From NCBI GenBank assembly GCA_945643635.1, contig CALZFC010000251.1:2529001-2593000 (forward strand): a stretch of 64,000 nucleotides of DNA, written 5' to 3'. Both the position numbers and the translations under genes were made by a program. Source of the DNA: Allodiplogaster sudhausi (lineage: Eukaryota > Nematoda > Chromadorea > Rhabditida > Diplogasteridae). The notes below the pieces were generated by a model that made no database searches, was not told the DNA's origin, and saw only the letters and a list, made by a program, of their open reading frames with translations. Below are positions 34,301 to 46,144 of this stretch, in pieces. Within the stretch, counting starts at the first letter, position 1, and each line of letters begins with the position of its first letter.

Positions 34301-37300
34301 GTTGGAATATTCTAAACGACTAACAAGTTGGAATATTCTAAACGACTAACAAGTTGGAATATTCTAAACGACTAACAAGTTGGAATATTCTAAACGACTA
34401 ACAAGTTGGAATATTCTAAACGACTAACAAGTTGGAATCTTCTAAACGACTAACAAGTTGGAATATTCTAAACGACTAACAAGTTGGAATATTCTAAACG
34501 ACTAACAAGTTGGAATATTCTAAACGACTAACAAGTTGGAATATTCTAAACGACTAACAAGTTGGCATATTCTAAACGACTAACAAGTTGGAATATTCTA
34601 AACGATTAACAAGTTGGAATCTTCTAAACGACTAACAAGTTGGAATATTCCAAACGACTAACAAGTTGGAATATTCTAAACGACTAACAAGTTGGAATAT
34701 TCTAAACGACTAACAAGTTGGAATATTCTAAACGACAACAAGTTCGAATATTCTAAACGACTAACAAGTTGGAATATTCTAAACGACTAACAAGTTGGAA
34801 TATTCTAAACGACTAACAAGTTGGAATATTCTAAACGACTAACAAGTTGGAATATTCTAAACGACAAACAAGTTGGAATATTCTAAACGACTAACAAGTT
34901 GGAATATTCTAAACGACTAACAAGTTGGAATATTCTAAACGACTAACAAGTTGGAATATTCTAAACGACTAACAAGTTGGAATATTCTAAACGACTAACA
35001 AGTTGGAATATTCTAAACGACTAACAAGTTGGAATCTTCTAAACGACTAACAAGTTGGAATATTCTAAACGACTAACAAGTTGGAATATTCTAAACGACT
35101 AACAAGTTGGAATATTCTAAACGACTAACAAGTTGGAATATTCTAAACGACTAACAAGTTGGCATATTCTAAACGACTAACAAGTTGGAATATTCTAAAC
35201 GATTAACAAGTTGGAATCTTCTAAACGACTAACAAGTTGGAATATTCCAAACGACTAACAAGTTGGAATATTCTAAACGACTAACAAGTTGGAATATTCT
35301 AAACGACTAACAAGTTGGAATATTCTAAACGACTAACAAGTTGGAATATTCTAAACGACTAACAAGTTGGAATATTCTAAACGACTAACAAGTTGGAATA
35401 TTCTAAACGACTAACAAGTTGGAATATTCTAAACGACTAACAAGTTGGAATATTCTAAACGACTAACAAATTGGAATATTCTAAACGACTAACAAGTTGG
35501 AATATTCTAAACGACAACAAGTTCGAATATTCTAAACGACTAACAAGTTGGAATATTCTAAACGACTAACAAGTTGGAATATTCTAAACGACTAACAAGT
35601 TGGAATATTCTAAACGACTAACAAGTTGGAATATTCTAAACGACTAACAAGTTGGAATATTCTAAACGACTAACAAGTTGGAATATTCTAAACGACTAAC
35701 AAATTGGAATATTCTAAACGACTAACAAGTTGGAATATTCTAAACGACTAACAAGTTGGAATATTCTAAACGACTAACAAGTTGGAATATTCTAAACGAC
35801 TAACAAGTTGGAATATTCTAAACGACTAACAAGTTGGAATATTCAAAACGACTAACAAATTGGAATATTCTAAACGACTAACAAGTTGGAATATTCTAAA
35901 CGACTAACAAGTTGGAATATTCTAAACGACTAACAAGTTGGAATATTCTAAACGACAACAAGTTCGAATATTCTAAACGACTAACAAGTTGGAATATTCT
36001 AAACGACTAACAAGTTGGAATATTCTAAACGACTAACAAGTTGGAATATTCTAAACGACTAACAAGTTGGAATATTCTAAACGACTAACAAGTTGGAATA
36101 TTCTAAACGACTAACAAGTTGGAATATTCTAAACGACTAACAAATTGGAATATTCTAAACGACTAACAAGTTGGAATATTCTAAACGACAACAAGTTCGA
36201 ATATTCTAAACGACTAACAAGTTGGAATATTCTAAACGACTAACAAGTTGGAATATTCTAAACGACTAACAAGTTGGAATATTCTAAACGACTAACAAGT
36301 TGGAATATTCTAAACGACTAACAAGTTGGAATATTCTAAACGACTAACAAGTTGGAATATTCTAAACGACTAACAAATTGGAATATTCTAAACGACTAAC
36401 AAGTTGGAATATTCTAAACGACTAACAAGTTGGAATATTCTAAACGACTAACAAGTTGGAATATTCTAAACGACTAACAAGTTGGAATATTCTAAACGAC
36501 TAACAAGTTGGAATATTCTAAACGACTAACAAATTGGAATATTCTAAACGACTAACAAGTTGGAATATTCTAAACGACAACAAGTTCGAATATTCTAAAC
36601 GACTAACAAGTTGGAATATTCTAAACGACTAACAAGTTGGAATATTCTAAACGACTAACAAGTTGGAATATTCTAAACGACTAACAAGTTGGAATATTCT
36701 AAACGACTAACAAGTTGGAATATTCTAAACGACTAACAAGTTGGAATATTCTAAACGACTAACAAGTTGGAATATTCTAAACGACTAACAAGTTGGAATA
36801 TTCTAAACGACTAACAAGTTGGAATATTCTAAACGACTAACAAATTGGAATATTCTAAACGACTAACAAGTTGGAATATTCTAAACGACTAACAAGTTGG
36901 AATATTCTAAACGACTAACAAGTTGGAATATTCTAAACGACTAACAAGTTGGAATATTCAAAACGACTAACAAATTGGAATATTCTAAACGACTAACAAG
37001 TTGGAATATTCTAAACGACTAACAAGTTGGAATATTCTAAACGACTAACAAGTTGGAATATTCCAAACGACTAACATGGAATATTGTAAACGACTAACAA
37101 GTTGGAATATTCTAAACGACTAACATGGAATATTCTAAACGACTAACAAGTTGGAATATTTTAAACGACTAACATGGAATATTCTAAACGACTAACAAGT
37201 TGGAATATTCTAAACGACTAACATGGAATATTCTAAACGACTAACAAGTTGGAATATTCTAAACGACTACATGGAATATTCTAAACGACTAACAAGTTAT

Positions 37301-37455
37301 AATATTCTAAACGACTAACATGGAATATTCTAAACGACTAACAACTTGGAATATTCTAAACGACTAACATGGAATATTCTAAACGACTAACAAGTTGGAA
37401 TATTCTAAACGACTAACATGGAATATTCTAAACGACTAACAAGTTTTAATATTTT
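31377..37455. repeat. 6.1-kb satellite array of a 26-bp monomer
   Basis: The monomer is TTGGAATATTCTAA followed by ACGACTAACAAG, repeated head-to-tail roughly 230 times with few substitutions. Variants include 25-bp units (CGACAACAAGTTCG), CTTCTAAA for ATTCTAAA, AAATTGG for AAGTTGG, and shortened units with ACATGGAA alternating with full units at about 33845-34160 and 37065-37440. No ORF longer than a few codons survives in any frame. Before it, at about 31322-31371, a 29-bp sequence (CTGAAAGCAGTCAAC...) is duplicated. Confidence 0.98.
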
Positions 37456-37974
37456 AAAAGTGAATGCAAAATAGTGCGAGTCGGAAAGAAAAGAGGTTGT
37501 TCTGATTGCTGCCGCGCATTTAATCTGTCAAAAGTTTGAAACATGTTCGAAACAACATTGTTGCAAGAATTGGCAATTTGCCAGCCTATCTTAATACACA
37601 TGGGTTCTGAACATGTATCCAGCTTGTTTTCACTTTTTCGGTTGTGTGCACTTCTTGTTTCGAACATCTGAAGTGGTCACTTGGTCAGAACCAGCACGAA
37701 AATGGAGAGACAGTGCAAAGAAGGAGACGCAGGTTGTGACGAGCAAAAGCTGCTATGGTGATGCTTTCGCTCGTCACCAGTGTGACTCTCATAACTTGCC
37801 CTATCTCACGTCTGTGATCATAAGTTCGACCTAGTTGACTACCAATGGTTGGGACTACTGTGAGGCAAAAATTCAAACGTTTCTTGGGCGAGTTGAATCC
37901 GGGCGCCTAGACTCGGCTTTAATATTCTTGTTTGTTGTTACAATGTGTCGTTATTTTGTTGTTTTTTTTTCTAG

Positions 37975-39026
37975 ATGGCCGGGAAGGCGCCGCCGATGCT
38001 TCATGAAGAAAAGGAGTTCATCGTGAGGGAGGTCCTGGCACGACGAGATGCGCTCATCGAGCACAACAGAAGCCGCTGCCCGGAGGGCAATGCGAGAAAG
38101 GCGCAGGCCAAGAAGGAGGTCCTCAACGCGGCGTTCAGCAGATTCGAGTAATTTCTACCAGCAGTGATTAAAAGTGATTAGAGATGATGTTTATACTGTT
38201 CTAGCAAGCAGTTCACGTCCGTGTAACTCATTAACGTTATCAACAAGGTGAACGCAGCGGCTAAAAGCAAGGCCGCTCTCGGATGAAGTCGGTTATTCTT
38301 TTCGAATGGTGATTGTGCTCACTTTTTTACCTTGGCTAGATAGTCATGATGAGTCTGGCGATCTTTACAGTTACACAAGTGCAACCGGAGGAGGAGTGAA
38401 CAGCGAAGAAGAAGAAGCAATCGAGGAAGACGAAGAGGAGATTGACGTGCTCACTCAGCACGTCATTGACGCTTATGGAGACACCCCAGCATTTGCTGGG
38501 ATATCAAAGGCTGGAGCTGGAGAAAGCTATCTTAGAAAGGTTTGCTGTATTGTTTTATTCTACAATGTTTTTACTATATATGTTTTTTATCCTTTTCAGT
38601 TGCCAAAAGAGTGCTCCCCACGCGCGACTGATTCAAAATGTTTTCCTCGCCAGGTTTGGAATGAATGTTTTAACATTGCATTGTTATTAGATCAACCTTT
38701 ATTTAACATTATATTTATTAAATGAGGAGCGAATTAATGACTGTCACGTTCAGTTGTCTTCCGAATCCTCGAGCAGCACTTCAACTACAGAATCTTCTCG
38801 TAATGGGCGTCGACAAGAGGGACAAGGATCGCTCTTTCGAGCACCAAGCGTCCTTTTGGGAGGCGTGGAGGACTCGACTTCAATAGGGGTTTGTTCTAAC
38901 GTAATACGCGCGCTTATCGTTGCACTTTTCTTCAGTTTCTCATTTTGTCTATAAGATAAGTGAAGTCTTTAAGTTATAACTGTCATTTTTTTCTTCCTTT
39001 TTCTTAATTAGAAAACATTCTTTTAA
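37975..39026 (+). pseudogene. Myb/SANT-like DNA-binding domain protein with acidic and Ser-rich tail; in-frame stop
   Basis: Exon 1 (37975-38147, directly after a TTTTTTTCTAG acceptor) encodes MAGKAPPMLHEEKEFIVREV then LARRDALIEHNRSRCPEG and KAQAKKEVLNAAFSRF. This pattern fits the Myb/SANT-like domain found in transposon-derived regulators. Exon 2 (38205-38281) continues the third helix (LINVINKVNAAAKSKAAL) but has TAA at 38224-38226. Its apparent donor is GA. Downstream exons 38340-38539 (acidic: EEEEAIEEDEEEID), 38600-38653, 38754-38888 (Ser-rich) and 39012-39026 (KTFF then TAA) keep phase. A predicted nuclear DNA-binding role is family inference. The stop suggests a pseudogene or a sequence error. 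It lies about 520 bp after the satellite. Confidence 0.58.
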
Positions 39027-39029
39027 GAC

Positions 39030-40350
39030 AATTGGGAATCGCCGACTTCTGCAGCTGACAGAAAAATGATGAAGGTTCTTTTTTATATTTTAATAAGGTT
39101 TCAATGTCAAAGATTACAATTGTAATTTGTATGTCACATATATACATTCATGTCACAATGACAATTATTAATGGTAATAAACAATGGTAATATGAAATTG
39201 TAATTCCAGTAAATGGTGCCGTGTAGCATTAGAATATTGTTTTCGAGGTCACAACCGACTAACAATAAGATGTATTTGCAATTACTGCGAAAATATTAAA
39301 CAAGTACAAACCAGCCATCTGCTTATCGCGTAGCATTCCAATTACGCTCTCTGTGGCTGCCATACCTCTTTGAAAAAAATTCGCACATCTTTTGTAGAAA
39401 ATAAATGAAGCAACGTATGACGCGATTTGCGAGAGAATCAAAATTAATCAAAAGGGCTGGGGCCCTAGAAAAATCATCATCTCCGATTTTGCTTAAAAGT
39501 TGTTTCTAGGTACAGTTAGACCCGCAGAATCGAATGGGATTAGTCTTGGAGCCTAAAAAATTCATATTAAAAAGTTATGAAGAATTGAAAAACTGTGCAT
39601 CTTTTTGAGGTGGTCGCGTAGGGCGCATGTTTATGAACATCTCTCCACGCACAGTAAAGCAATATAAGTGAAAATTTTAATTTAGATAGAAAAGATATTG
39701 CTTATATAAATTGTCGAAACATAATTTGAAAATTTTCAAATATCGATTTTTTACGTTTTCTCAAACGCAATGAGGAATGTACATGTTATATTTCAATTTA
39801 CACCGACAGTTTTGTATGTATCGTATAGAGCATAAAAGTGGCTTTTTTATGATATATAGGATGTTTAATTTCGACGAACTATGCGACTTTATAAGCGTTT
39901 AAGTCATGTGCAACTGTGAAAACTGTCGCAGATTCGCGGCGCGACGCGATTTCACTGTTGCGCATGACCTTCTAATATCGATTTTCTATATATCGAATGA
40001 TATTTTGTTTTTGATCTTTCTTTTTGCTTTTTTGAAATGATTAAGCTCATTTTTGAGCAAAAAATATTAACAAATTCACTTATCTCCACAAAAGGAGACC
40101 TAGTTGTCGTGAAAGTGCGTTAAATTTGCTACAAAGTAACGTTCTTGAAACGGAAACTAAAGGAAGGTTTTTCTCGCAACAAATCGAAAAGCGACTCAAA
40201 CCAGCTATAAATTATGTAATTACACCAATTCACCAGATTTTCACCGCGTGAATTAGGATCTTCGAATGTGTAAATTGGAATATTCGAATTCGACATCCCT
40301 GGTGAATCAGGTGAATTGGTGTATTTATATAGTGTTGTGAGTGCTTGATT
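39030..40350. other. AT-rich intergenic stretch
   Basis: No supportable gene, RNA or repeat family was seen. It separates the Myb-like gene from the glycine-rich gene. Confidence 0.5.
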
Positions 40351-40362
40351 CTAGCCTCGACG

Positions 40363-41144
40363 ATGACCGCAATTGGCGGTGCTCCCTTCGGCGGCGGCTC
40401 CTCAACGATGACTGCTGTTGGCGGATCTCCTCTCGGCGGCGGAGCTTCCACGATGACGGCCGTGGGCGGTGCTCCCATGGGAGGCGGTGCCTCGACCATG
40501 ACTGCTGTGGGCGGGGCCCCTCTTGGCGGTGGAGGTGCGAGCATATTACACATTGTTATTGGATAATCTTCTAGAGAAGACTAATTCACTCTCTGAATCT
40601 TCCAGCCTCCACGATGACGGCTGTCGGTGGAGCGCTTCAGAGCGGCGGTGCTTCGACCATGACGGCAATTGGCGGAGCCCCCAGGGGTAGATCTTGACTA
40701 ATTTATGATATCTGGCAGGGTCTGCATTCGATTATGTGTTTTTTTCCTTGAGGAGCCCCGACGATGACTGCTGTGGGCGGCGCGCCGTTCGGCGGAGGAG
40801 CTTCCACGATGACCGCGGTCAGCGGCGCTGGCGGCGGATTTGCTCCTCCCTTCCCGCTCCCTCTGACGGCGGCGGCGGCGGCGGGGCCACCTCGGCCTAA
40901 TTCGGCGTTGGCGGTGGTGCGACATTCTATCATCAACGTCACTTTATGTTTGACTGTATTCACTTCAGGCGGCGGCGGCGGCGCGCAGTCCGCGTACTTC
41001 GGCGTCGGTGGAGGCGGCGCGAGCGGAGGCGGCGGCGGCGGAGGGGCCAAGGCAATCCCCGGCCAGTCCGCCTACTTCGCCGTCGGCAGCGGCGGCGCCG
41101 GCGGCGCCCCTGGCACTACCTCGGCCTATTTCGCGCCGAAATAA
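40363..41144 (+). CDS. Glycine-rich protein with STMTAVGGAP repeats (possibly broken)
   Basis: Exons: 40363(or from 40355)-40534, 40606-40686, 40753 to about 40915, 40969-41144 (TAA). At least seven repeats of the type (A)STMTAVGGAPxGGG are followed by GGGGAQSAYFGVGG, PGQSAYFAVGSGG and TTSAYFAPK. Introns 1 and 2 are phase 1 and split equivalent Gly/Ala codons, so exons duplicated as modules. The end of exon 3 should encode a SAYFGVGG unit but reads TCGGCCTAATTCGGC (stop in place of Tyr) in the frame that fits the donor. An upstream shift of frame in the GGC run is also needed. Small Gly-rich repeat proteins of this look occur in nematodes, some sperm-enriched (weak recollection), so function is unknown. 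The first exon also starts after an acceptor (GATTCTAG), so an upstream exon or a spliced leader is likely. Confidence 0.6.
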
Positions 41145-41880
41145 GCCCGCATCCTTCTTCTCTCCTCCCTTAACCCGTCGCTTCCCTTGTTTCCTCTCCT
41201 TCAACCCGTCTCCTACCAAATGAAAAGGGTCATAAAAATTGGCTGCACTTGCAACAAAGAGGAGAGAAAACAAGAAGAAAATGAACATTTTAATTTTTAT
41301 ACCAATGGAAGGGACTTGCTTACGTTATAAAAATTGAAGTAACAACTAGAATGGTCCACGCTTTCACTTTTTAATGATCCTTTGAAGATTTAAAACGTTC
41401 AGTTAGGCATTTTTGAGGGCACTTCTACTATAGAATTGACCCTTTATATCAAAATAAACCGAAAACGACGCCTCTGTTTTTCTTATATAAAGGGACTTTT
41501 ATTATGGCATTCTAATAGAATGAGGCTTTTATTTGAGGGAATTCAGTATGTTAAAGGCTACTTGGCATATATGTACATATCTGTTGGGAAGAAACTTTTT
41601 GTTCTTTATAAAATATTCGAGAGCGAATTGTTGCGCGAGGAATGGAGAACCTCTCTTGCTCTCGCTCGCTCATTCTCTCCACTGTTTCTAGCAAGAGATT
41701 GGCTACTATTTCTTCTCCTTTCTCTCCGTTTTGTATGGCGGAGATAACGACTGACTGTTCTATAACGTTTTGTAGAGAATCAATTGTGAAAGAGAGCTGA
41801 AATGTCATGGAAATCTCGGAATAGTTTTCTTTAGAATATGCCAATTTTTGGAGTTTTTGATGTTGGTACATTCTAAACCT
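41145..41880. other. Intergenic stretch after the glycine-rich gene
   Basis: No gene supported. A T-rich segment and a short antisense ORF (41883-41551) without family resemblance are present. Confidence 0.5.
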
Positions 41881-41882
41881 CA

Positions 41883-41915
41883 AACAAGTTGGAATATTCT
41901 AAACGACAAACAAGT
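41883..41915. repeat. Isolated satellite monomer outside the array
   Basis: AACAAGTTGGAATATTCTAA then ACGACAAACAAGTTG matches the 26-bp satellite monomer, 4.4 kb from the main array. It lies about 35 bp before the left end of the giant inverted repeat. Confidence 0.88.
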
Positions 41916-41948
41916 TGCTGTACATGGAATGCAACCAGATGAACAACA

Positions 41949-43303
41949 GCCGCGCCTTTATTCTATGGTTAAAGTTCCGGAAGTGGTGCGGGAACTTTCA
42001 GAATTCCCGCACCGGTCCCGGAAAGTTCCTGGAGAAAATCTTGAGAAGTGGGGGAAAGTTCCCGGAGAAAAAGTGTGCCATGCGCACTTAAATTACACTT
42101 CCTTAGCATGAAAATGTTTATTCGTATATTTTATTACTTTGATACAAATTTTCAAATAAGTATTTCGTCGTAAGCTATTCTTCCTCCTGCACTGCAAAGA
42201 AGGTCAAACTTTACATTGGATAGAAAAGACTATTTTAACTTGCAACAATGACAACTTGATTATTTTTTCCTGTTTTGGCTCCAATTACATAGCTTTTCTC
42301 CAGCTGTGTTAATAATCATGTGACGGAGAACTGGAAAATAAAGTGAGAAAATATATAGTTCTTGAGATCCAAGGAGCAACATTTTCGTTGGAACTCATAG
42401 CTTTCTGGAAAGAAGTAAGAATGAATGTTTGAAAGAAGGAAAGCATGGATGAAAGTGGGAAGCAAAGGAAGAAATAAGGAAAGAAAGGAAGACAAAACGA
42501 CAGAAAGTTAGTAGGAATAGGTAAGTAAGAGAGTAAGAAATATAGTTAGAAAGAAGTAAAGAAAATAAGTATGAAATAAAGTTAGAAGAATATGTGGTAG
42601 GAAAAAAGAAAGAAAAATAGTAAGAAACAAAGTAAGAAAGAAAGAAAGAAGGTAAGTAAAAAGCAAACTAAGAAACAAAGAAAGAAAGAAAGATGCCTAG
42701 AAAAAATATCCCGGACCTAAACGCGACATGGGTTCGAGAGTCGGTGAGCGTTACTTCCCGGAAATTGCTTTGACTGCGAGAGAAAACTAAAGATAACCAC
42801 GAAATGAGAGAGGCCAGACAAACCATATCTCGAGTAGGTTTGTCTGCGCCTCCACTTCTACACGCTATTTCTCGTCATTTCAAACGTCCGGGATTTTCCC
42901 CGGAGCGCTGGGCGCATTTGAGCAAAGTCAGTCCGGTATCTTTCCCGGAGCGGTCAAGAAAACCTCCGAGGTTCCATGCTATAGCATACAAAAAGTCCGG
43001 GAAAGTTCCCACCTCACGACAATTTTTTTGAGTTCCGGGACCCCTCACCGAACTTTCTTGAGAATGAAGGCGCGGCTGATCTGTCGAGATAAAGGTTGTA
43101 CAGTGTCACGGACAGGGTTCAAGAGAGATAAGAAAGTCAGCAAAAGTGTAGTTAACAACACTCAATGTTGTTAGCTACACTTTTGGTGATTCTCTTATCT
43201 CTCTTGAACCCTGTCCATGACACTGTACAACTTTTATCGTGCTGCTTTTTTCTTCTTTTACTTCTGTGGGAAAAACATGTTTTATGAAAACAAATAGCGA
43301 GTA
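41949..43303. repeat. Left arm of giant inverted repeat; contains element with GCCGCGCC termini
   Basis: Near-identical reverse complement of 43826-45188. Within it, 41949-43076 is a discrete unit with TIRs GCCGCGCCTTTATTCT and AGAATGAAGGCGCGGC, many AAAGTTCC(C/G)GG motifs and a purine-rich GAAA tract (about 42420-42700). The inner part 43083-43230 is itself a hairpin (arms about 73 bp, centre near 43157). A decayed relative of the unit is at about 54938-55262. No transposase ORF. Confidence 0.88.
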
Positions 43304-43481
43304 CTTCAACGGCGTATGCGGGCGGCCCTGCCAAAACAGTCAGTTAGACTTCCATGAATATAGTGCTTGAATGTGTATTCTCATACGGTGTCATCGACAG
43401 CGAACTTTAAAATTGTGGCCTCGTATCTTTGAATATGATGTAACCATATTTGCAATATACATACTTCTATGTTTTTTTTTG

Positions 43482-43522
<41 letters not shown>

Positions 43523-43825
43523 GACCAGTTCGATATGCATCTGTGCTAACATTACATCATTACTCAGCATTTGACTAATTACCAGGCTGTCCGGCGAACA
43601 TCGACCTGTCCGCATTTTCTACACTCTACGATCAGACATGATGAGACTTTCCCTAAAATAAAAAAAAATGACGGCAGTTTTTTTCGCGGTTTCCGCGCGC
43701 ACTTCAAGGACATGCAGTAGGAAACTGTGGATTGATTCATGAGAATATCGATTGATTCGTGAGATTATCGAATGACTCGTAGATCATTATAAAACCAATG
43801 TTTCGATGAATGATATGCAGTCGAA
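43304..43825 (+). pseudogene. Lectin-CUB gene remnants in the spacer of the giant inverted repeat
   Basis: 43310-43345 matches the end of CTLD1 exon 4 (FNGVCGRP and the A|GTCAGT donor). About 43584-43721 matches the last CUB exon (FFRGFRAHF-like end, then CAG TAG) with indels. Exons between them are missing and a TA microsatellite (43484-43520) lies in the intron remnant. Confidence 0.75.
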
Positions 43826-45188
43826 CACTCGCTACTTGTTTTCATAAAACATGTTTTTCCCACAGAAGTAAAAGAAGAAAAAAGCAGCACGATAAAAGTT
43901 GTACAGTGTCATGGACAGGATTCAAGAGCGATAAGAGAATCACCAAAAGTGTAGCTAACAACATTGAGTGTTGTTAACTACACTTTTGCTGACTTTCTTA
44001 TCTCTTTTGAACCCTGTCCGTGACACTGTACAACCTTTATCTCGACAGATCAGCCGCGCCTTCATTCTCAAGAAAGTTCGGTGAGGGGTCCCGGAACTCA
44101 AAAAAATTGTCGTGAGGTGTGCGGGAACTTTCCCGCACTTTTTGTATGCTATAGCATGGAACCTCGGAGGTTTTCTTGACCGCTCCGGGAAAGATACCGG
44201 ACTGATTTTGCTCAAATGCGCCCAGCGCTCCGGGGAAAATCCCGGACGTTTGAAATGACGAGAAATAGCGTGTAGAAGTGGAGGCGCAGACAAACCTACT
44301 CGAGATATGGTTTGTCTGGCCTCTCTCATTTCGTGGTTATCTTTAGTTTTCTCTGGCAGTGAAAGCAATTTCCGGGAAATAACGCTCACCGACCCTCGAA
44401 CCAATGTCGCGTTTATGTCCGGGGTATTTTTTCTAGGCATCTTTCTTTCTTTCTTTCTTTGTTTCTTAGTTTGTTTCTTACTTATCTTCTTTCTTTCCTT
44501 CTTACTTTGTTTCTTACTATTTTGCTTTCTTTTTTCCTACTACATCTCTTTCTAACTTTATTTCATACTCATTTTCTTTCCTTCTATCTAACTATATTTC
44601 TTACTTTCCTGCTTACCTATTCCTACTAACTTTCTGTCTTTTTGTCTTCCTTTCATTCCTTATTTCTTACTTTGCTTCCCACTTTCATCCATGCTTTCTT
44701 TCTTTCAAACATTCTTTCTTACGTCTTTCCAGAAAGCTATGAGTTCCAACGAAACTGTTGCTCCTTGGATCTCAAGAACTATATATTTTCTCACTTTATT
44801 TTCCAGTTCTCCGTCACATGATTATTAACACAGCTGGAGAAAAGCTATGTAATTGGAGCCAAAACAGGAAAAAATAATCAAGTTGTCATTGTTGCAAGTT
44901 AAAATAGTCTTTTCTATCCAATGTAAAGTTTGACCTTCATTGTAGTGCAGGAGGAAGAACATCTTACGACGAAATTCTAATTTGAAAATTTGTATCAAAG
45001 TAATAAAATATACGAATAAACATTTTCATGCTAAAGAAATGTAATTTAAGTGCGCATGGCACACTTTTTCTCCGGGAACTTTCCCCCACCACTCATGATT
45101 TTCTCCAGGAACTTTCCGGGACCGGTGCGGGAATTCTGAAAGTTCCCGCACCGCTCCCGGAACTTTTACCATAGAATGAAGGCGCGGC
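43826..45188. repeat. Right arm of giant inverted repeat
   Basis: Mirror of 41949-43303. The GCCGCGCC-terminated unit spans 44053-45188, and the pyrimidine-rich tract at about 44440-44710 mirrors the purine tract of the left arm. The nested hairpin lies at about 43890-44040. Confidence 0.88.
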
Positions 45189-46144
45189 AGAAAGAGTTTA
45201 AATGTACTATGACTATGTAATGCATGAATGCAGAGATCTGAGCAGCTTCAACCACTGGTCATCACCGATAATACTACTGATAACATAAAGTGAACATACG
45301 AAGATATCGGCAAATACAGGCCTTATTCGAACAGAGCGAATGAGACGAGAGAGATCAGTGCGTTGCCGCGAAAGGACATGCATTTATACATATGTATGTA
45401 TGTAGATAGACTGGGACCAAATGCACAATAGGTTTATTAGGCATATTAGATGAATTTTTATTTTGTCTGCTTTGTGAGTTGGCAAGATCCGATTTCGCAG
45501 TCATCCTTATCGTTTGCCAAATGTCGGGAAAGAATCAAAATGTCAGAAATATGCATGTATTCTGCGAGCGTCAGAAATGCGTACACATATAATTCAGCCG
45601 CTACGGACCACGAGAAGATCGCGCTCGTTCAGTGGTGACATTAAAGAGAATTCAAGTCTGACATGCCAACAACACTCAGTCTCCATGTTGCACTAGCCGC
45701 AAGATTCGCCGCAATTGGTAAGAAAAGCCCTCTGGATGTAATTTACGTACATTGACGATAGTTTTCATGCCAGATACATAAATGTATGTATGTTATAAGC
45801 CTTCCTTTAATTCTGTGAAATTAATGATATTGGTCTTATGACATCTACAAAAGTAGTCTTGCCTTCTTTCGTCTAATTTTGTATAAAAGTAAGCAATTCT
45901 AAAATAACTAATTAAAATAAAGCGGCCTGCTACGCCGGAGCGAACGAGCCTCTTGTCGGTGGCCGCTGCATGCGAGGAAAAGCACGCGCGCAACCACGAG
46001 ATCAGCTACGCCAGGACTGCCAGGCAGACGGCGGAGAACCTGGCTCGAAAGAGGCAAGGAAGAAATATAAACAGTCGTTTGGCGTATGTAAAAAAAAATA
46101 TATATTATTATATATTTGTCATTTATAACAAAAGAAATTATTAA

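Noticed and set aside
31377..37455. CRISPR-like array
   Set aside because: Units are head-to-tail 26-bp monomers with no unique spacers, in a eukaryotic context; it is a satellite.
40230..41050. Antisense Pro-rich ORFs (APPPMGAPPTAVIVEAPPP type)
   Set aside because: Mirror of the plus-strand glycine-rich exons; the plus strand has phase-consistent introns and a stop.
44307..44555. Hydrophobic Phe/Leu/Cys ORF resembling a membrane protein
   Set aside because: It is the CTTT-rich tract of the right palindrome arm read as codons.
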